Positions 53,021-61,139 of a DNA stretch of 64,000 nt are shown here, piece by piece. A program made the translations under genes and the position numbers. Below the pieces are notes generated by a model. It made no database searches. It saw nothing but the letters and a program-made list of their open reading frames with translations, and was not told where the DNA came from. The DNA comes from Streptomyces sp. NBC_00224 (GTDB lineage Bacteria; Actinomycetota; Actinomycetes; Streptomycetales; Streptomycetaceae): positions 7,205,001-7,269,000 of the forward strand of contig NZ_CP108106.1 in NCBI RefSeq assembly GCF_041435195.1, given 5' to 3'. The stretch's first letter is position 1, and the number at the start of each line of letters is the position of its first letter.

Positions 53021-54141
53021 CCGTGGTTGAGATGACCGTGGACCCGCCCTGGGCGCTGCTCGCCGAGCTCACCCACGGCTGCCCGCTGCACTGCGCGTAC
53101 TGCTCGAACCCGGTGGAGTTGGTGCGCCGCAATCGCGAGCTGGACACCGACGGCTGGCGCCAAGTGATGGCCCAGGCCGGTGAGTTGGGCGTCGTCCACA
53201 CCCATCTGTCCGGCGGCGAGCCGCTGCTGCGCCGCGACCTTCCCGAGATCGTCGCCGCCGCCGACGCGGCCGGGATCTACACCCAGCTCGTCACCAGCGG
53301 GATCGGTCTGGACGCGGATCGCCTGGCCGTTCTGGTGCACGCCGGACTGCGGGCCGTCCAGCTGTCGGTGCAGCACGCCGACGCGCGGGCGTCCGAACGC
53401 ATCGCGGGCCGTCGCCGCTCCTTCGCCGCCAAGGAGCGGGCCGCCGCCCTGGTGCGGGAGGCGGGGCTGCCGCTGGGGCTCAACGTGGTGCTGCACCGCG
53501 ACAACCTGGACGCGCTCGACGCGATCGTCGAGCTGGGGCTCGCCTGGGGCGTCGACCGCATCGAGCTGGCCAACGCCCAGTTCTACGGGTGGGCCCTGCT
53601 CAACCGGGAACAACTCCTCCCCGAACACGACCAGTTGGAGAACGCCCGGGTGGCGGTGGATCGCTGGAGGGAGCGGCTCGCCGGGCGCGTCGAGCTCGTC
53701 TGGGTCGTCCCCGACTACTTCGACGGCACCGCGAAGCCCTGTATGGGCGGCTGGGGCGCGGTCTCGCTCACCGTGGCCCCCGACGGCACCGTGCTGCCCT
53801 GCCCGGCCGCCGCATCGCTGCCCGGCCTCGACCCGCCCAACGTCCGGGACCGGCCGCTGGAGTGGATCTGGCGCGAGTCCCAGGCGTTCAACGCCTATCG
53901 GGGCACCGCCTGGATGCCCGACCCCTGCCGCGGCTGCGAGCTGCGCACCACCGACTTCGGCGGCTGCCGCTGCCAGGCGTACGCGCTGACCGGCGACCCG
54001 GCCCGCACCGACCCGGCCTGTCACCGCGCCCCCGACCACCACCTCGTCCAGGAGTTCACGGCCCGCCGCACCCCCACGGCGACACCGGCGCCCCTGCCCG
54101 TACTCCGTTCGTTCCGGTCCTCCCCCCAGACGTCCCCATGA
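53017..54141 (+). CDS. pqqE: PqqE, radical SAM enzyme of PQQ synthesis
   Basis: A 374-residue radical SAM/SPASM protein. The SAM cluster motif is HGCPLHCAYC (CxxxCxxC). Auxiliary-cluster Cys lie in KPCMGGWG, LPCPAAA and the C-terminal CRGCEL and GGCRCQ. It forms the Glu-Tyr C-C bond in PqqA with PqqD's help. ATG 53017 overlaps the pqqD stop (ATGA). The C-terminus ends in a Pro/Ser-rich tail, beyond the usual end of the family. The GH105 gene starts 7 bp after its stop. Confidence 0.95.
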   Translation: MTVVEMTVDPPWALLAELTHGCPLHCAYCSNPVELVRRNRELDTDGWRQVMAQAGELGVVHTHLSGGEPLLRRDLPEIVAAADAAGIYTQLVTSGIGLDADRLAVLVHAGLRAVQLSVQHADARASERIAGRRRSFAAKERAAALVREAGLPLGLNVVLHRDNLDALDAIVELGLAWGVDRIELANAQFYGWALLNREQLLPEHDQLENARVAVDRWRERLAGRVELVWVVPDYFDGTAKPCMGGWGAVSLTVAPDGTVLPCPAAASLPGLDPPNVRDRPLEWIWRESQAFNAYRGTAWMPDPCRGCELRTTDFGGCRCQAYALTGDPARTDPACHRAPDHHLVQEFTARRTPTATPAPLPVLRSFRSSPQTSP

Positions 54142-54148
54142 GGTGACC

Positions 54149-55417
54149 ATGACGAGACTCCGCGGCCCCCACCGCGCCCCCCACACGACTTCCCGCGGCT
54201 CCCGCCGTATCTCCCGCCGGGCTCCCCGCCTGCTCACGGCCGTCCTGGCCGCCGCGTTCACGGCGGGCGGGATCGGCGCCGCCACCGGACCCGCCACGGC
54301 CGCCCAGCACCGGGCCGCCCAGCACCGGCCGGCGCAGCGGTCCGACGACCAGGCCACGGACTGGTCGGTCGCCCTGACCAAGTCGACGACGGCCCGCTTC
54401 ACCCCGTCGTCGATCGGCGGCTGGTCGTACCCGGTCGGGCTCTACCTCTTCGGCCAGTACCAGGTCTACCAGCGCACCCACGACCCCAAGCTGCTCACCT
54501 ACATCAGGAGTTACGTCGACCGGTTCGTGGACGGCTCGGGCGGGATCGGCCAGAGCTTCAACAACCTCGACAGCATGCAGGCGGGCCGGCTGCTCGTGAT
54601 CCTCCACCACGAGACCGGGCAGGACCGCTACCGGATCGCCGCCAAGAAGATCCGCGACCGGCTGAACACCTACCCGCGCACCGCCGACGGCGGCTTCTGG
54701 CACGCCGACAACAGCAGCCGCGCCCATCAGCTGTGGGCGGACGGGGTGTACATGGTCAACCCGTTCCTGGTCGAGTACGGCAAGGAGTTCGGCGACTCCA
54801 CGTATGCCAACGACGAGGCGGCCAAGCAACTCGCCGTCTACGGAAGCCACTTGCAGGTTTCCAACGGCCTGCTGAAGCACGCGTACGACGAGTCGCGCAC
54901 CGCGGGCTGGGCCGACAAGTCCACCGGGCTCGCCCCCGAGCACTGGTGCCGCGCCATCGGCTGGTACTCGATGGCGATTGTCAACGTCCTGGACGCGATA
55001 CCCGCCGGGCACCCCCGGCGCGCTGAGCTCCTGACGTATCTGCGGGGCCTCGCGGGCGGTCTTGAGCGCTACCAGGACCCGAAGACCGGCCGCTGGTTCC
55101 AGGTCGTCGACAAGGGAGCCAAGGCCGACAACTGGACCGAGACGTCCTGCTCCAGCATGTTCACCTACGCGCTGGACCGCGCGGTCCAGCAGGGCTACAT
55201 CGACCCGCACTACGAGACGGTCGCCCAGCGCGGCTACCGGGGCGTCCTCGCAAGGATCTCGCTCGGCGCGGACGGCCGGACCAACCTCACCGACATCTCC
55301 ATCGGCACCAACGTCGGTGACTACGCCTACTACATCGCACGCACCCGGGCCACCAACGACTTCCACGGCCTCGGCGCCTTCCTGATCATGAACGAGCAAC
55401 TGGAGGAGGACAGGTGA
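54149..55417 (+). CDS. Secreted GH105-type unsaturated rhamnogalacturonyl hydrolase
   Basis: A 422-residue (alpha/alpha)6-barrel enzyme. Residues 1-52 hold an export signal with a twin-arginine-like RRISRRAPRLL followed by a hydrophobic stretch and an Ala run. Catalytic Asp198 is in LWADGVYMVNPF; CRAIGWYSMAIVNVLD and NWTETSCSSMFTYAL are the other conserved GH105/GH88 blocks. It hydrolyses the unsaturated galacturonyl residue left by pectin/rhamnogalacturonan lyases. ATG 54149 is 7 bp after pqqE, so it belongs to the pqq transcript. It overlaps the next gene by four bases (GTGA). Confidence 0.87.
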   Translation: MTRLRGPHRAPHTTSRGSRRISRRAPRLLTAVLAAAFTAGGIGAATGPATAAQHRAAQHRPAQRSDDQATDWSVALTKSTTARFTPSSIGGWSYPVGLYLFGQYQVYQRTHDPKLLTYIRSYVDRFVDGSGGIGQSFNNLDSMQAGRLLVILHHETGQDRYRIAAKKIRDRLNTYPRTADGGFWHADNSSRAHQLWADGVYMVNPFLVEYGKEFGDSTYANDEAAKQLAVYGSHLQVSNGLLKHAYDESRTAGWADKSTGLAPEHWCRAIGWYSMAIVNVLDAIPAGHPRRAELLTYLRGLAGGLERYQDPKTGRWFQVVDKGAKADNWTETSCSSMFTYALDRAVQQGYIDPHYETVAQRGYRGVLARISLGADGRTNLTDISIGTNVGDYAYYIARTRATNDFHGLGAFLIMNEQLEEDR

Positions 55418-58400
55418 AGAGATGCTCCGCGCTGCTCGGCCTCGTCGTGGCCGCGTTGCTCGCGCTCGTCCAGCCCACCGCCCTCGCGGCGCCGTCGACG
55501 TCGCTCCCTCAACTGGCAGCAAACGCCGCCGAGTTCAACGTGAAGAACTACGGCGCCAAGGGCGACGGGTCCGCCAATGACAGCCCGGCCGTCGACAAGG
55601 CGATCACGGCGGCCAACGCGGCCGGCGGCGGCACCGTGCGGTTCCCCTCCGGCACGTACAAGTCGCAGAACACGATCCATCTGAAGTCCGACGTCACCCT
55701 GCAACTCGACTCCGGGGCGACGCTCAAGGGGTCGAGCGCGGGCAAGTACGACCCGCCCGAGTCCAACCCGTACGACAAGTACCAGGACTACGGCCACAGC
55801 CACTTCCACAACGCCATGATCTACGGCGACCGGCTCACCAACATCGGCTTCACCGGGGCCGGGGTCATCGACGGCGGCGGCAACCTCATCACCGGCAACC
55901 CCAAGTCCGGCCAGGCCGACAAGATCATCTCGCTGACGCGGTGCGACGGGCTGACCCTGGGCGGCGGCATCACCCTGCGGCGCGGCGGCCACTTCGCCGC
56001 CCTGATCAACGGCTGCTCACACGTCACCTCGGACCGGCTGCACATCGACACGGCGAGCGACCGCGACGGCTGGAACATCATCAGCACCACTCATGTGACG
56101 ATCACCCACGCCGACATCGCCGCCAACGACGACGCCCTGGTCTTCAAGAGCGACTACGCGCTCGGCGCCAAGCTGCCCAACGGCCATGTCACCGTCCACG
56201 ACAGCAAGTTGTCCGCGAAGTGCTGCAACGCGCTGATGTTCGGCTCGGAGACCTGCGGCGACTTCACCGACTACCAGTTCCAGGCGATCACCATCAACGG
56301 CGCCGACAAGTCGGGCCTCGGCATGGTGTCGATGGACGGCGCCGACATCAGCGACGTCCACTACCGCGACATCACCATGACCGACGTGCACTCGCCGATC
56401 ATGCTGAAGATCGGTACCCGTAAACGCTGCGGCGACAACCCCGGCGTGGGGCACATCGCCAACGTCACGTACGACAACATCACGGCGACCGGCAGCAGCC
56501 CCTCCTTCAGCCCGACCCTGTGGGGCGAGTCGGGTGCGAACCACATCAACGGTGTGACGTTCACCCACGTCGACATCACCGTCCCCGGCGGCAACGGCAC
56601 CATGTCGACCGGAGTGCCGAGCAACACCTCCACGGACTACAACCCGAAAAGCATCGGCACCCGCCCCGCCTACGGCTGGTATCTGCACAACGCCGACAAC
56701 GTGTCCTTCACCGACAGCTCGGTGCGGTTCGCCGCCAATGACGGGCGCCCCGCGGTCATCGCCAACGGCGGCGGCCCGGTGAGGTTCATCCGGTTCACCG
56801 CGCGGCGCGGCAGCGGCAGCCCGCACGACCTGGGCTTCCAGAACGTCGGCGGCTACTGCGTCGCCGACAGCGCGAACACCTCCGGCGGCGCCCTGCGGGT
56901 CGCCAACTCCGGCTCCACCCCCTCGTGCACACCCACCGCGCCCCGCGCCGGGGCGGCCCACCTCGACAACCCGCGCCAGGACTTCCTGCGCGCCTCGACC
57001 TCCGGGCTGTTCCTGCACTGGGGCGAGCGGACCGCGCCCGCTCACACCAGCTGCTCGGCCTGGGAGTCGGACGCCACCGGCGGCGGCTGGACCCCCGACT
57101 ACTGGGTGAGGGAGGCGCAGAAGCTGCACGCGCAGTATCTGGTCCTCGCCACCTTCCACAGCCGTCTCGGATATGCCCGCCCCTGGCCGTCGAAGATCCC
57201 GGGCAGCTGCTCGACCAGGCGGGACTTCCTGGGCGAGCTGATCGCGGCCGCCAAGGCCAAGGGCCTGAAGACCATCCTCTATATGACCGACGACCCCCAG
57301 TGGCACAACGAGGGCGGCCATGAGTGGCTGGACTCCGCCGCCTACTCCTCGTACAAGGGCAGCTCTGTCGACCTGACCACCCGCGACGGGTTCGGGCAGT
57401 TCAGCTACGACAACTTCTTCGAGGTCATGGACCGCTACCCCGACCTGGGCGGCTTCTGGATCGACAACGACAACGCCTACTGGGAGAGCCACCAGTTGTA
57501 TGCCCAGATCCAGCAGAAACGCCCCTCCTTCACGCTCAGCAACAACAACGAAGACACGCCGATCATGGATATGATCAGCAATGAGCAGAAGACCGGGATG
57601 AGTCCCTCCTACGACTATCCGCAGGCGGTCTACACGGCGCAGCCGAGGCTCACCGAAGCCGACTTCAAACTGCCGTCCACCGGCGCCTGGTGGTACGACG
57701 GAACGAATCCGGGCGTCGACAAGAAACTCACCCTGGGACGGCTCGTCACCAACGCCGGGTCGTCGGTGAAAGCCCTCATGGCGGAAACGGCCCAGGTGAA
57801 CGGGAAGTTCCCGTCCAACCAGGCCTCCTTCAACGACTTCGCCAACGGCTATCTGAGCTCCGTCTGGGAGTCGCTGCACGGTGTCGAGGGCGGCGGCTAT
57901 CTGTACGGCGGGCTCAAGCCCGGGTTCTGGAACGACGGCGCCCACGGCGTCACCACCATCAGCAAGACCGACCCCGACCGGCAGTACGTCCACGTCATCA
58001 CCCCGCCCAGCACCCCGACCCTCAAGCTGCGCGACAACGGCTACCGGGTGACCGGGGTGACCAACCTCCGCACCGGCGCGGCGATCCCGTACAGCCAGTC
58101 CGGTGGCACGCTCACCCTCAGTGGCCTGGGCGGCTGGGACCCGTACGACACCGTCTTCAAGGTCACCACGGCCGGGCGCACCGGGATCATCCCGGCCGAC
58201 ACCTACACCGTGACCGCCAGTGCCTCGGCGAGCGGACACGGGGCGGCGGCCGCGGCCGACGGCAGTTATCTGACGTACTGGGACAACAACAAGACCCTCC
58301 CGGTGCGGCTCGACCACGACCTCGGCTCGGCCAGGAAGGTCCAGTACCTGGGCGTCAACCAGCGTGAGGACTCGGTGGGTTACGCCCGCTCCGACACCGA

Positions 58401-58677
58401 GCAGTCGGCGCGCATCAAGGGCTACAAGGTGTACGTCAGCGCGGACGGGAGCAACTGGGGGAGCCCGGTGAAGTCCGGCACGCTGCCCAGCGCGCGGGGC
58501 GTCGCGATCATCGACATCCCGGCGGCCACGACCCGCCACGTCCGCCTCGAAGTGACCAGCACCTACGCCGCCTCCTCCGACACCACCCGCTACAAGCGCC
58601 TGCGCATCGACGAGACGTGGCTGGGCTCGGCGTACGCGAGCACCGCCACGGCGAGCCCGGGCACCGGCCGGGGCTGA
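55414..58677 (+). CDS. Secreted fusion of GH28-like polygalacturonase, GH29-like fucosidase and F5/8C binding domain
   Basis: A 1087-residue secreted protein, signal peptide 1-26. Residues about 40-490 form a right-handed beta-helix of GH28 type: NVKNYGAKGDGSANDSPAVD, DGWNI (D218), the DD pair in ANDDALVFKSDY (D239/D240) and LKIGTRKR. Residues about 510-900 resemble alpha-L-fucosidase-like TIM barrels: GLFLHWGERTA, YWVREAQKLHAQYLVLATFH and GFWIDNDNAYW. Residues about 935-1085 look like an F5/8 type C carbohydrate-binding module. GTG 55414 has GGAGGAGG at 55402-55409. Fusing two glycosidases suggests attack on branched pectin. The GH29 assignment is the least certain part. Confidence 0.82.
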   Translation: MKRCSALLGLVVAALLALVQPTALAAPSTSLPQLAANAAEFNVKNYGAKGDGSANDSPAVDKAITAANAAGGGTVRFPSGTYKSQNTIHLKSDVTLQLDSGATLKGSSAGKYDPPESNPYDKYQDYGHSHFHNAMIYGDRLTNIGFTGAGVIDGGGNLITGNPKSGQADKIISLTRCDGLTLGGGITLRRGGHFAALINGCSHVTSDRLHIDTASDRDGWNIISTTHVTITHADIAANDDALVFKSDYALGAKLPNGHVTVHDSKLSAKCCNALMFGSETCGDFTDYQFQAITINGADKSGLGMVSMDGADISDVHYRDITMTDVHSPIMLKIGTRKRCGDNPGVGHIANVTYDNITATGSSPSFSPTLWGESGANHINGVTFTHVDITVPGGNGTMSTGVPSNTSTDYNPKSIGTRPAYGWYLHNADNVSFTDSSVRFAANDGRPAVIANGGGPVRFIRFTARRGSGSPHDLGFQNVGGYCVADSANTSGGALRVANSGSTPSCTPTAPRAGAAHLDNPRQDFLRASTSGLFLHWGERTAPAHTSCSAWESDATGGGWTPDYWVREAQKLHAQYLVLATFHSRLGYARPWPSKIPGSCSTRRDFLGELIAAAKAKGLKTILYMTDDPQWHNEGGHEWLDSAAYSSYKGSSVDLTTRDGFGQFSYDNFFEVMDRYPDLGGFWIDNDNAYWESHQLYAQIQQKRPSFTLSNNNEDTPIMDMISNEQKTGMSPSYDYPQAVYTAQPRLTEADFKLPSTGAWWYDGTNPGVDKKLTLGRLVTNAGSSVKALMAETAQVNGKFPSNQASFNDFANGYLSSVWESLHGVEGGGYLYGGLKPGFWNDGAHGVTTISKTDPDRQYVHVITPPSTPTLKLRDNGYRVTGVTNLRTGAAIPYSQSGGTLTLSGLGGWDPYDTVFKVTTAGRTGIIPADTYTVTASASASGHGAAAAADGSYLTYWDNNKTLPVRLDHDLGSARKVQYLGVNQREDSVGYARSDTEQSARIKGYKVYVSADGSNWGSPVKSGTLPSARGVAIIDIPAATTRHVRLEVTSTYAASSDTTRYKRLRIDETWLGSAYASTATASPGTGRG

Positions 58678-58746
58678 TCCCGGGCGCTCCCACCGCAAAT
58701 CACCCAACAGGTCGACAGGAAAAGGAAGTTGGGCCCCCGTGAGCCA

Positions 58747-58776
58747 TTGACATCAAGCCCTTCAGGCACTGCTATG
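58747..58776 (+). promoter_or_regulatory. Candidate promoter of the GH18-GH8-quinoprotein operon
   Basis: TTGACA (58747-58752) and GCTATG (58771-58776) are separated by 18 bp, resembling a sigma-70/HrdB promoter. It lies 51 bp upstream of the GH18 start. It supports this being a separate transcript from the pqq operon. The GTTAGGAA palindrome follows directly downstream. Confidence 0.55.
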
Positions 58777-58784
58777 CAGTGTTG

Positions 58785-58803
58785 GTTAGGAAGCTTTCCT
58801 AAC
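58785..58803 (+). promoter_or_regulatory. Perfect palindrome between promoter and GH18 start
   Basis: GTTAGGAAGCTTTCCTAAC has perfect 8-bp arms (GTTAGGAA/TTCCTAAC) with a 3-nt centre, just downstream of the -10 box. Position suits repression by roadblock. I recall AGGAAA/TTTCCT palindromes near Streptomyces secreted-hydrolase genes, but cannot name the regulator. Confidence 0.55.
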
Positions 58804-58826
58804 TCCCCCCTCGGAAGGAACCCCCC

Positions 58827-59834
58827 ATGCACGTTGCCGCTCCCCGACGCCGCGCCGCCGCGGTCGCCGCCGGCCTCAGCTGTCTCGTCCTGCCCCTGGT
58901 CGCGTCCGTGCCCAAGGCCGCCGCGTCCGCGTCCCCGCCGCTCGCCGCGGGCACCATGGCCGCCGCCCCCTACGAGTACCTGGGCTGGGGCAGCCCGCAG
59001 AAGCCCACCGACGTCATGGCCGCCACCGGCGTCAAGTGGTTCACGCTCGCGTTCGTGCTCTCCGACGGCGGTTGCAACCCGAAGTGGGACGGGTCGCGGG
59101 CGCTCACCGGCGGCTCGGACCAGTCCGCGATCAACGCCATCCGGGGTGCGGGCGGCGACGTCGTCGTCTCCGTCGGCGGCTGGAGCGGCAACAAGCTCGG
59201 TGAGAAGTGCTCCAGCGCCTCCGCGCTGGCCGGTGCCTACCAGAAGGTGATCAATGCGTACCACCTGAAGGCGCTGGACATCGACATCGAGAACACCGAG
59301 TTCTCCAACGGGACCGTACGCAAGCGGGTCGTCGACGCGCTGAAGATCGTCAAGACGAACAACCCCGGAATCGTCACCTACGTGACGATGGGGACCACGC
59401 CGGGCGGGCCGGACGCCAACGGCAAGGACCTCATCAAGAAGGGCGCCGCGGCAGGGCTCGCCAACGACGGCTGGGTGATCATGCCGTTCGACTTCGGCGG
59501 CCACAGCGGCTCCATGGGCTCGGCGACCGTGAGTGCCCTCGAAGGGCTGAAGGCCGCGGTGAAGAGCGCGTACGGCTACGGCGACGACACCGCGTACCGG
59601 CACATCGGCGTGTCCTCCATGAACGGCAAGACCGACGAGGCCGGCGAGACCGTCACCACCGGCGACTTCCAGACCATCCTCGGCTACGCCAAGCAGCACC
59701 ACATCGCGCGGTACTCCTTCTGGTCGGTCAACCGGGACCGGCAGTGCGGCTCGGGTGGCAGCGGCGACGCGTGCAGCGGGATCTCCCAGGCGCCCTACGC
59801 CTTCACCAAGATCGTCGTCCAGTACACGGGCTGA
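58827..59834 (+). CDS. Secreted GH18 family chitinase-like hydrolase
   Basis: A 335-residue secreted TIM barrel: signal peptide 1-34, then PYEYLGWGSPQKPTDVMAAT, VVVSVGGWSGNKLG (SxGG), and the catalytic ALDIDIENTEF with DxDxE (Asp151, Asp153, Glu155). This is the GH18 acid motif. No chitin-binding module or linker is present, so it is smaller than typical Streptomyces chitinases. GGAAGGAA lies 7 nt before ATG 58827. First gene of the operon with GH8 and the quinoprotein. It probably acts on chitin-type polymers; endo-beta-N-acetylglucosaminidase activity is also possible. Confidence 0.87.
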   Translation: MHVAAPRRRAAAVAAGLSCLVLPLVASVPKAAASASPPLAAGTMAAAPYEYLGWGSPQKPTDVMAATGVKWFTLAFVLSDGGCNPKWDGSRALTGGSDQSAINAIRGAGGDVVVSVGGWSGNKLGEKCSSASALAGAYQKVINAYHLKALDIDIENTEFSNGTVRKRVVDALKIVKTNNPGIVTYVTMGTTPGGPDANGKDLIKKGAAAGLANDGWVIMPFDFGGHSGSMGSATVSALEGLKAAVKSAYGYGDDTAYRHIGVSSMNGKTDEAGETVTTGDFQTILGYAKQHHIARYSFWSVNRDRQCGSGGSGDACSGISQAPYAFTKIVVQYTG

Positions 59835-59844
59835 GGGAGTGACG

Positions 59845-61119
59845 ATGAAACAGCAGCAGTCCCTACGGCGTCGCGGCGCCGCGGCCGGTGCCCTCGCGGC
59901 CGTCGTGGGCCTTCTGGCCACCGCGCTCGCCACCACCCAGCCGGCCGCCGCGGCGAACACGGCGGACGGTCCGGCCGTCCCGTTCGGCAGCCGCCAATTC
60001 CCGTACGCCAAAGGCACCTTGAAGCCGAGCGGGTCGCAGGCGGCGGTCGACCAGCAGGTCGTCACCACGTACCGGGCGTGGAAGGCCGCGTTCGTGAAGC
60101 ACAACTGCGGCAACGGCTGGTACCAGGTGCTCTCGCCAGACGCCGACCACCCGTACGTGGCCGAGGGGCAGGGGTACGGCATGGTCGTCACCGCCCTCAT
60201 GGCGGGGGCGGACGCCGACGCGAAGAAGACCTTCGACGGTCTGGTCAAGTACACCCTGGCCCACCCCTCGGTGAACAACTCCGCACTGCTCGCCGCCGAG
60301 CAGGACTCCTCCTGCAAGAGCGTCGACGGCTCCGACTCGGCCACCGACGGCGATCTCGACGTGGCGTACGGACTGCTGCTCGCCGACAAGCAGTGGGGGA
60401 GCACCGGCACGTACAACTACAAGGACCTGGCGGTGAAGCACATCGCCGCCATCAAGAAGAGCGAGGTCAACGCCACCACCCACCTCATGCTGCTCGGTGA
60501 CTGGTCCGGGTCCGACGAGTCCCACCACTGGATCACCCGGTCCTCGGACTGGCTGATCGACCACTTCCGGGCGTTCCGGACCGCCACCGGCGACAGCGCC
60601 TGGGACACGATCCGCACCGCGCACCAAAGCCTGATCACCTCGCAGCAGTCCAAGTACGCCGCCTCCACAGGGCTGCTGGCCGACTTCGTCGTCAGCACCA
60701 ACGGCACGCCCAAGCCCGCGCCGGGCAAGGTGCTCGAAGGCTCCCACGACGGCGACTTCGGCTGGAACGCCTGCCGCGACCCGTGGCGGATCGCCACGGA
60801 CGCGGTGACCAGCGGGGACGCCGCCTCGCTCGCCTCCGCGCGCAAGCTCAACGGCTGGATCAAGTCCAAGGCCGGCGGCGACCCGAACAAGATCGTCACG
60901 GGCTACCACCTCAACGGCTCGGCCTACGAGAGCGGCAAGGACATGGCGTTCACCGCTCCCTTCGTCGTCGCCGCGCTCACCGACCCCGGCTCGCAGGCCT
61001 GGCTCGACGCGCTCTGGGGCAAGCTCGCCGCCACCCCGGTGGACCCGAAGCTCTACTACGGCGCCAGTGTCCAGCTCCAGTCCATGATCGTCGCATCCGG
61101 CAACTACTGGGTGCCGTAA
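59845..61119 (+). CDS. Secreted GH8 family glycoside hydrolase (endoglucanase/chitosanase type)
   Basis: A 424-residue secreted (alpha/alpha)6 barrel. Residues 1-37 are a signal peptide. AEGQGYGMVVTALM carries the acid Glu107, ATDGDLDVAYGLLLAD the catalytic Asp region (D168/D170), and WNACRDPWRIATD the third conserved block. GH8 includes cellulases, chitosanases, xylanases and licheninases; the GH18 neighbour favours chitosanase, but cellulose-type substrate is equally open. ATG 59845 has GAGGGAG with 6 nt spacing. Ten bases after GH18. Confidence 0.88.
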   Translation: MKQQQSLRRRGAAAGALAAVVGLLATALATTQPAAAANTADGPAVPFGSRQFPYAKGTLKPSGSQAAVDQQVVTTYRAWKAAFVKHNCGNGWYQVLSPDADHPYVAEGQGYGMVVTALMAGADADAKKTFDGLVKYTLAHPSVNNSALLAAEQDSSCKSVDGSDSATDGDLDVAYGLLLADKQWGSTGTYNYKDLAVKHIAAIKKSEVNATTHLMLLGDWSGSDESHHWITRSSDWLIDHFRAFRTATGDSAWDTIRTAHQSLITSQQSKYAASTGLLADFVVSTNGTPKPAPGKVLEGSHDGDFGWNACRDPWRIATDAVTSGDAASLASARKLNGWIKSKAGGDPNKIVTGYHLNGSAYESGKDMAFTAPFVVAALTDPGSQAWLDALWGKLAATPVDPKLYYGASVQLQSMIVASGNYWVP

Positions 61120-61139
61120 CGATGTTGAAGGAGGATCAG

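Noticed and set aside
56017..58707. An 896-codon minus-strand frame
   Set aside because: Shadow of the GH28/GH29-like gene, no start signal and no recognisable domain.
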